A stretch of DNA of 64,000 nt from Bacteroidales bacterium (GTDB taxonomy: Bacteria; Bacteroidota; Bacteroidia; Bacteroidales; WCHB1-69): contig JAKSMG010000005.1 of assembly GCA_024400755.1 (NCBI GenBank), forward strand, positions 62,001 to 126,000, in the 5' to 3' direction. A program made the translations under genes and the position numbers. The notes below the pieces were generated by a model. That model saw nothing but the letters and a program-made list of their open reading frames with translations. It was not told the DNA's origin and made no database searches. This document shows positions 60,554 to 64,000 of the stretch, piece after piece. The first letter of the stretch is position 1. Every line of letters starts with the position of its first letter.

Positions 60554-62098
60554 TTATTTTTTGTCTATTATTGATTTAAAATACGGTTTTAAAAAAGAAA
60601 TTTTTTCTTTTTTTATTCTTTTGTAATCACCAGTCAGTTTTGTGTTTGGTAATACTTCGTATATGAATAGCCAATATGGTTCAATATCTTCATTCATGAT
60701 ATTTTCAGCTTTTTCTTTTAGTTTTTTTACGCCATCTTTATTTTTCTCTTGTTTTGCTTTTATGAATGACAACAACAAAAAAATACAATCGCCACTTTCA
60801 ATCGAATCTTGAACATAATCAAAATCAAGTAATTGGAATTGATATTTTATTGCCCAATATAACGCAAATATGCAAGGTTCGTAGAATTGTTTCTTCTTCC
60901 CGACCTCATACAAATCAATTGAAACAGATTTAACATAATCAGTTGAAACTTTAAATTCTTCAAAAACTGATTTTTCTACGACATGAACAATATAAGGGTA
61001 TAACAGAATAATTTGATGAACAAAATCTAAATAATATTCTTTAGCCTGCTTTCCTAAATATTTGCCTGTAATCATCTTAATTGCATAGGAATAGACTGCT
61101 AAATTCTTTGTGCTTTCAGCAAGTGACAATGCCAGATCTAAAAAAGCTCTTAATTTTTGTTTCTTGAATATTAATTTTCCTTCGTCTGTTTTTTCCTCTC
61201 CTATGAAAAAACAATTTAGCCCATATACCCAATCATCATCGGAAGTAATGGGCATTTTTGAAATTTTAGTTTTTTTAGTATTTAATGACAATTCGTATTC
61301 TTTTAATGCCTTTACAAGATCAAGCAAAAAACGTTCTGCTTCTGCTTCATCCTCAGCATAACAAGTGAAATCGTCAATATTTCGATAGTAGTCGTATTTA
61401 TCTGACAATTGTTTGTCTATGTTACACAGAACAATTTCTGACAATAAGTTTGATGAATGTGGCCCAATTAAAAGTCCATTTGTTTCGCCGTTTTTTATAT
61501 GCCGACAATACTCATCTAATTTATTGTACCAAAGTGTTATGTCTCCTTTGTGTTTTTTTGCGTCAGATTTTCCAACTAAAGCCCATGCTAAACTATGAGA
61601 ATATATACTTGGAAAACAATTAGAGATATCTGCTTCAACTTTTATTCGGTTCTTAATAGATAGTTTTCTTATCTTAGATTCTATATGCGGGTCCTTGTCT
61701 TCATAAGATTTGTTCATTTGAAACAAACACTTTGTGCCAAATATCTTTTGTATATGAATCAAACTCCTTTTGTACTCTTGTGTATCTGTTTGAATTCTAA
61801 AGTGATTTAATAATTCATTTCTGTTGTTGGAAATGAAAATACATAGATTATAATATCCAAAAGGATTGGGAAATGCCAAATGTCGAATTGCATTTGTATT
61901 CCTCATCGTGTCATATCTAACATAATCATACTCTTTATCCTCAAATCTTCTCCTTGTTGTTAGTGTTTTACAATAATTATAAAAATACTCTCCGGTTAAA
62001 AAATCTGGGATTTTGTCAGAAAATAATCCATACGCCAAAAGACCTTCAAGTAGTTCTGATTCTGTGATATCCTCAAAATATTTAGAATAAGACTTCAT
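60554..62098 (-). CDS. Reverse transcriptase of the abortive-infection/antiviral (DRT/UG) type
   Basis: 514 aa. RT motifs: A at 155-166 (EADISNCFPSIY, Asp157), B at 207-221 (NGLLIGPHSSNLLSE), C at 237-243 with the two catalytic aspartates (YYRNIDD, Asp242/Asp243), D at 268-279 (YELSLNTKKTKI). A segment before motif A (RHLAFPNPFGYYNLCIFISNN, about 72-92) and SIYSHSLAWALVGKSDAKKH after it resemble unknown-group and Abi-type RTs. The last about 210 residues form a helical extension without a recognised enzymatic domain. There is no maturase, integrase or retron-like RNA. The gene lies 20 bp after hsdS in the type I RM operon. The exact subfamily is not assigned. Confidence 0.85.
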   Translation of the reverse strand: MKSYSKYFEDITESELLEGLLAYGLFSDKIPDFLTGEYFYNYCKTLTTRRRFEDKEYDYVRYDTMRNTNAIRHLAFPNPFGYYNLCIFISNNRNELLNHFRIQTDTQEYKRSLIHIQKIFGTKCLFQMNKSYEDKDPHIESKIRKLSIKNRIKVEADISNCFPSIYSHSLAWALVGKSDAKKHKGDITLWYNKLDEYCRHIKNGETNGLLIGPHSSNLLSEIVLCNIDKQLSDKYDYYRNIDDFTCYAEDEAEAERFLLDLVKALKEYELSLNTKKTKISKMPITSDDDWVYGLNCFFIGEEKTDEGKLIFKKQKLRAFLDLALSLAESTKNLAVYSYAIKMITGKYLGKQAKEYYLDFVHQIILLYPYIVHVVEKSVFEEFKVSTDYVKSVSIDLYEVGKKKQFYEPCIFALYWAIKYQFQLLDFDYVQDSIESGDCIFLLLSFIKAKQEKNKDGVKKLKEKAENIMNEDIEPYWLFIYEVLPNTKLTGDYKRIKKEKISFLKPYFKSIIDKK

Positions 62099-62118
62099 TT
62101 TTATTTTTCCTTTTCTTT

Positions 62119-63270
62119 TTACCTCCCCATCCCGGAGAGTATTATCGTTTGTATTTCCGTTAATTTCTCGATTTCTTTATAAGATACAACCAAATTGTCC
62201 AAAATGGTTGCAAAAGGTTGTTTGCAATTGTTATCGTCAAATAGCAAAATTGGCTGGTTTGCAATTAATTCCTGGCTGAGATTTTCTTGTGCTCCCCCAT
62301 TGGCTAATCTTTTGATATCTTCCTGACTGAAGAGCAAATGAAAGAACAAGAATGCAGAATCTAAATTGGATTTGCAAATCATATTGCAACAAGCTTGGTT
62401 AGTCGTCGTTTCGCATGTTAAATATCCGACTTGTGCAGCCGTTGCTCCATACATAGCCATTACTACAGTACCTGCTGGTATTAGTTTAGCAGAACTGTTT
62501 TCCAATCCTTTTGTACTAATGTATTCTTCGATGTTGATGATTACATTGTTTTGCACTTCTCCTGACTTCAGCCAAGAATGGTCATTGCTATTCCAATATT
62601 CGTCACATCCTCGGTTTGGCGTTCCGCCGGAGGTCATCTTTTGGCAATAATCCTTTATCGTCCCCCATCTCCATCCTTCCGGCAGGTTCTCTTTGTCGAT
62701 GCCATCCACAAACATTTTACGGTAGAGGGTTTTCGCGGTGTCCTGCAGGGTGGCTATCGTGCGCTTGGCTACCGCTATGCGCCGCGCCACCGCCTCGTAC
62801 TCCGCCACCACCGCCCGCTGCTCCACTATCGGAGGAACGGGAACCATCGTGGCACACATCTCCGCCCAATCGAAAATCTCTCTCGCGCTGCCGTGCGAAT
62901 GGTACCGCGCATACCGGTCAAATTCCGGTCGGCGGAACCACATCATCAAATATTCGGGCAACAATTTTTCGCGGTCAACGATTTCAAAAACGGTATAAAT
63001 AGATGAAACAATTGCCTTCTCTTGTTGTGTCCAAAGCGCAATTGCAATTTTATCCCCACGTCGAGATGTGTCTGCAATGTAAACAAATTGATTAGTGTCA
63101 ACAATTTTATATGTTGACATATCTGTCCCTATTGTATTAGCAATAGAAGGCATGAATTCTTTAGAAACACTCAGTCCGACCAACGTCGTCACCTTCAAAT
63201 CGCGGTTGCGGACATCAACGGGGCGAATGTAGTCGCCGAGGGGGCGGTATGTGGTATTGTTGTTATTCAT
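62119..63270 (-). CDS. hsdS: Type I restriction enzyme, S (specificity) subunit
   Basis: 383 aa. Two target-recognition domains with two conserved helical regions. The first ends with IVEQRAVVAEYEAVARRIAVAKRTIATLQDTAKTLYRKMF. The second TRD begins with LPEGWRWGTIKDYCQKMTSGGTPNRGCDEYWNSNDHSWLKSGEV and ends with the C-terminal helix KEIEKLTEIQTIILSGMGR. It sets the DNA sequence recognised by HsdM and HsdR. The 5' end overlaps the fic gene by 8 bp. No hsdM lies in the window; it is expected beyond 64,000. Confidence 0.92.
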   Translation of the reverse strand: MNNNNTTYRPLGDYIRPVDVRNRDLKVTTLVGLSVSKEFMPSIANTIGTDMSTYKIVDTNQFVYIADTSRRGDKIAIALWTQQEKAIVSSIYTVFEIVDREKLLPEYLMMWFRRPEFDRYARYHSHGSAREIFDWAEMCATMVPVPPIVEQRAVVAEYEAVARRIAVAKRTIATLQDTAKTLYRKMFVDGIDKENLPEGWRWGTIKDYCQKMTSGGTPNRGCDEYWNSNDHSWLKSGEVQNNVIINIEEYISTKGLENSSAKLIPAGTVVMAMYGATAAQVGYLTCETTTNQACCNMICKSNLDSAFLFFHLLFSQEDIKRLANGGAQENLSQELIANQPILLFDDNNCKQPFATILDNLVVSYKEIEKLTEIQTIILSGMGR

Positions 63271-64000
63271 TGTCTATTACTTGCCAAGTTCCATTACGTT
63301 TTCCATTTTTGCGTGCTAACTTTCCTTTTTGTTGCAACGATACGGTGATGGTTTTCACGGTTCGCTCCGATTTCCCAATCGCTTCGGCAATCTGCTTCTG
63401 CGTTGCTTCGGGCGTTTCTTTCAGGAAATTCAACACCGCCGTCTCTTCTAAAGTGCAATTCAAAGTGCAAATTTTGCTCTTTGAATCGCTGCCGTTTGCA
63501 CTTTGCCCATCGCCTTCGCTCCAGCGTATATGGCAATGGCGGTTTTTCAATTCGTAGGTTCCACCAAAAAGCAGATTTTCAAAAAATCGTTCCAAGTATA
63601 GGGTTGTTTCCGCAATTCCTTTTTGCAGATTGTTGTAATTGGCACGCACCAACGCATTGCGAAAGTACCACGCATGCTGCTTGAAAGCATCGTTGTTTAC
63701 GGAAAAACCAAATTTCTTGAGATATTTTATGGTAAAAACTGCCGTGGTTCGAGTGTTTCCCTCCGCAAACGGATGAATCTGCCAAAGTCCTGCTATGAAT
63801 TTGCAGACGTGCGCAATGGATTCCTGTTGCGACAATCCTTTGTAACTGAATTGCTTTTCCTGCGAAAAGTCGAATTCCACGGTCTCCTGCAACATCTCGT
63901 AGGGCGCGTAAGTAACGGTGTCGCCATCAAGCACCCATTCGTTTTTGGTGATATTGTATGAACGATATTCTCCAGCGTGCGGAAACACGCCTGCAAACAC
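63263..64000 (-). CDS. Fic/DOC-family protein with C-terminal winged helix (5' partial)
   Basis: Open to the window edge, so the N-terminus is missing. The core Fic motif is HPFAEGNTRTT (catalytic His, with the GNTR nucleotide-binding turn). The start GVFPHAGEYRSYNITKNEWVLDGDTVTYAPY is the usual N-terminal segment of Fic proteins of the type found beside hsdS. The C-terminal about 60 residues (LEETAVLNFLKETPEATQKQIAEAIGKSERTVKTITVSLQQKGKL) are a winged-helix DNA-binding domain. Fic proteins transfer AMP onto protein targets. The role in this operon, probably regulation, is unknown. Confidence 0.88.
   Translation of the reverse strand: MFAGVFPHAGEYRSYNITKNEWVLDGDTVTYAPYEMLQETVEFDFSQEKQFSYKGLSQQESIAHVCKFIAGLWQIHPFAEGNTRTTAVFTIKYLKKFGFSVNNDAFKQHAWYFRNALVRANYNNLQKGIAETTLYLERFFENLLFGGTYELKNRHCHIRWSEGDGQSANGSDSKSKICTLNCTLEETAVLNFLKETPEATQKQIAEAIGKSERTVKTITVSLQQKGKLARKNGKRNGTWQVIDNE

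Noticed and set aside
61900-62120. Retron msr-msd RNA for the reverse transcriptase
   Set aside because: hsdS ends 20 bp before the RT gene, so there is no room for a retron RNA directly upstream. The 89-bp gap after it shows no inverted repeat of retron type.

Overview
The window comes from an AT-rich member of the Bacteroidota, most likely a Bacteroidales lineage. Many genes have the phylum's TAnnTTTG -7 promoter box (often TATTTTTG), in two clear cases with a TTG exactly 19 bp upstream. There are secreted proteins with type IX secretion C-terminal domains (gliding-type CTD at 2448-5348, Por-type tail at 21772-23757). There are also a GldA-like ABC ATPase, a DUF3078 outer-membrane barrel, a PadR-PspC pair, glycine-lipid acyltransferases of the GlsA/GlsB type, a Rho with a long N-terminal extension, and a Bacteroidota-type dcw cluster. 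Vitamin B12 enzymes (class II ribonucleotide reductase, methylmalonyl-CoA mutase) fit an anaerobe making propionate or succinate.

Layout. 1-10.2 kb is housekeeping: the end of a fused oligopeptide ABC ATPase, a DoxX-like membrane thioredoxin, a small lipoprotein, a large T9SS cargo protein, tRNA-Phe, upp, a GNAT/FemAB-like protein and methylmalonyl-CoA mutase. 10.2-15.4 kb is an accessory island on the minus strand. It holds a DUF262-HNH nuclease, a GC-rich non-coding block with an 81-bp direct repeat, an EcoRI-family adenine methyltransferase, a highly self-complementary spacer and two DUF1016 nucleases, with a shared repeat upstream of three of the genes. 15.5-28.5 kb returns to core genes: sufS-membrane protein-tilS, nrdJ, a secreted serine protease, rho, gldA, pspC-padR. 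28.9-39.4 kb has a FISUMP lipoprotein and the dcw cluster mraZ-rsmH-ftsL-ftsI-murE-mraY-murD-ftsW. In that cluster MurD is reduced to its C-terminal part, and a GT39-type protein lacking its N-terminus sits behind ftsW where murG would be expected. 39.8-55.6 kb carries mnmA, azlCD, an EnvC-like protein, glsA-glsB-engB-META lipoprotein, nadB, topA with a degenerate arginase-fold protein and a DUF3078 protein, and glnS.

55.7-64 kb is a type I restriction-modification locus read on the minus strand: fic (cut by the window edge), hsdS, a reverse transcriptase of the antiviral/abortive-infection type, a GIY-YIG protein, a DUF262 remnant, a REP-associated transposase, and hsdR. The hsdM gene is not in the window and may lie beyond 64,000. 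The reverse transcriptase inside this operon is the strongest candidate for a defence system of interest.

Non-coding DNA includes a family of MITE-like repeats (complete copy 2169-2389, partial copies near 26.7, 48.3 and 6.0 kb). There are five convincing intrinsic terminators, MraZ-box-like arrays upstream of mraZ and a palindromic PadR operator candidate. All functional calls are from reading the sequence by eye; no database search was run.
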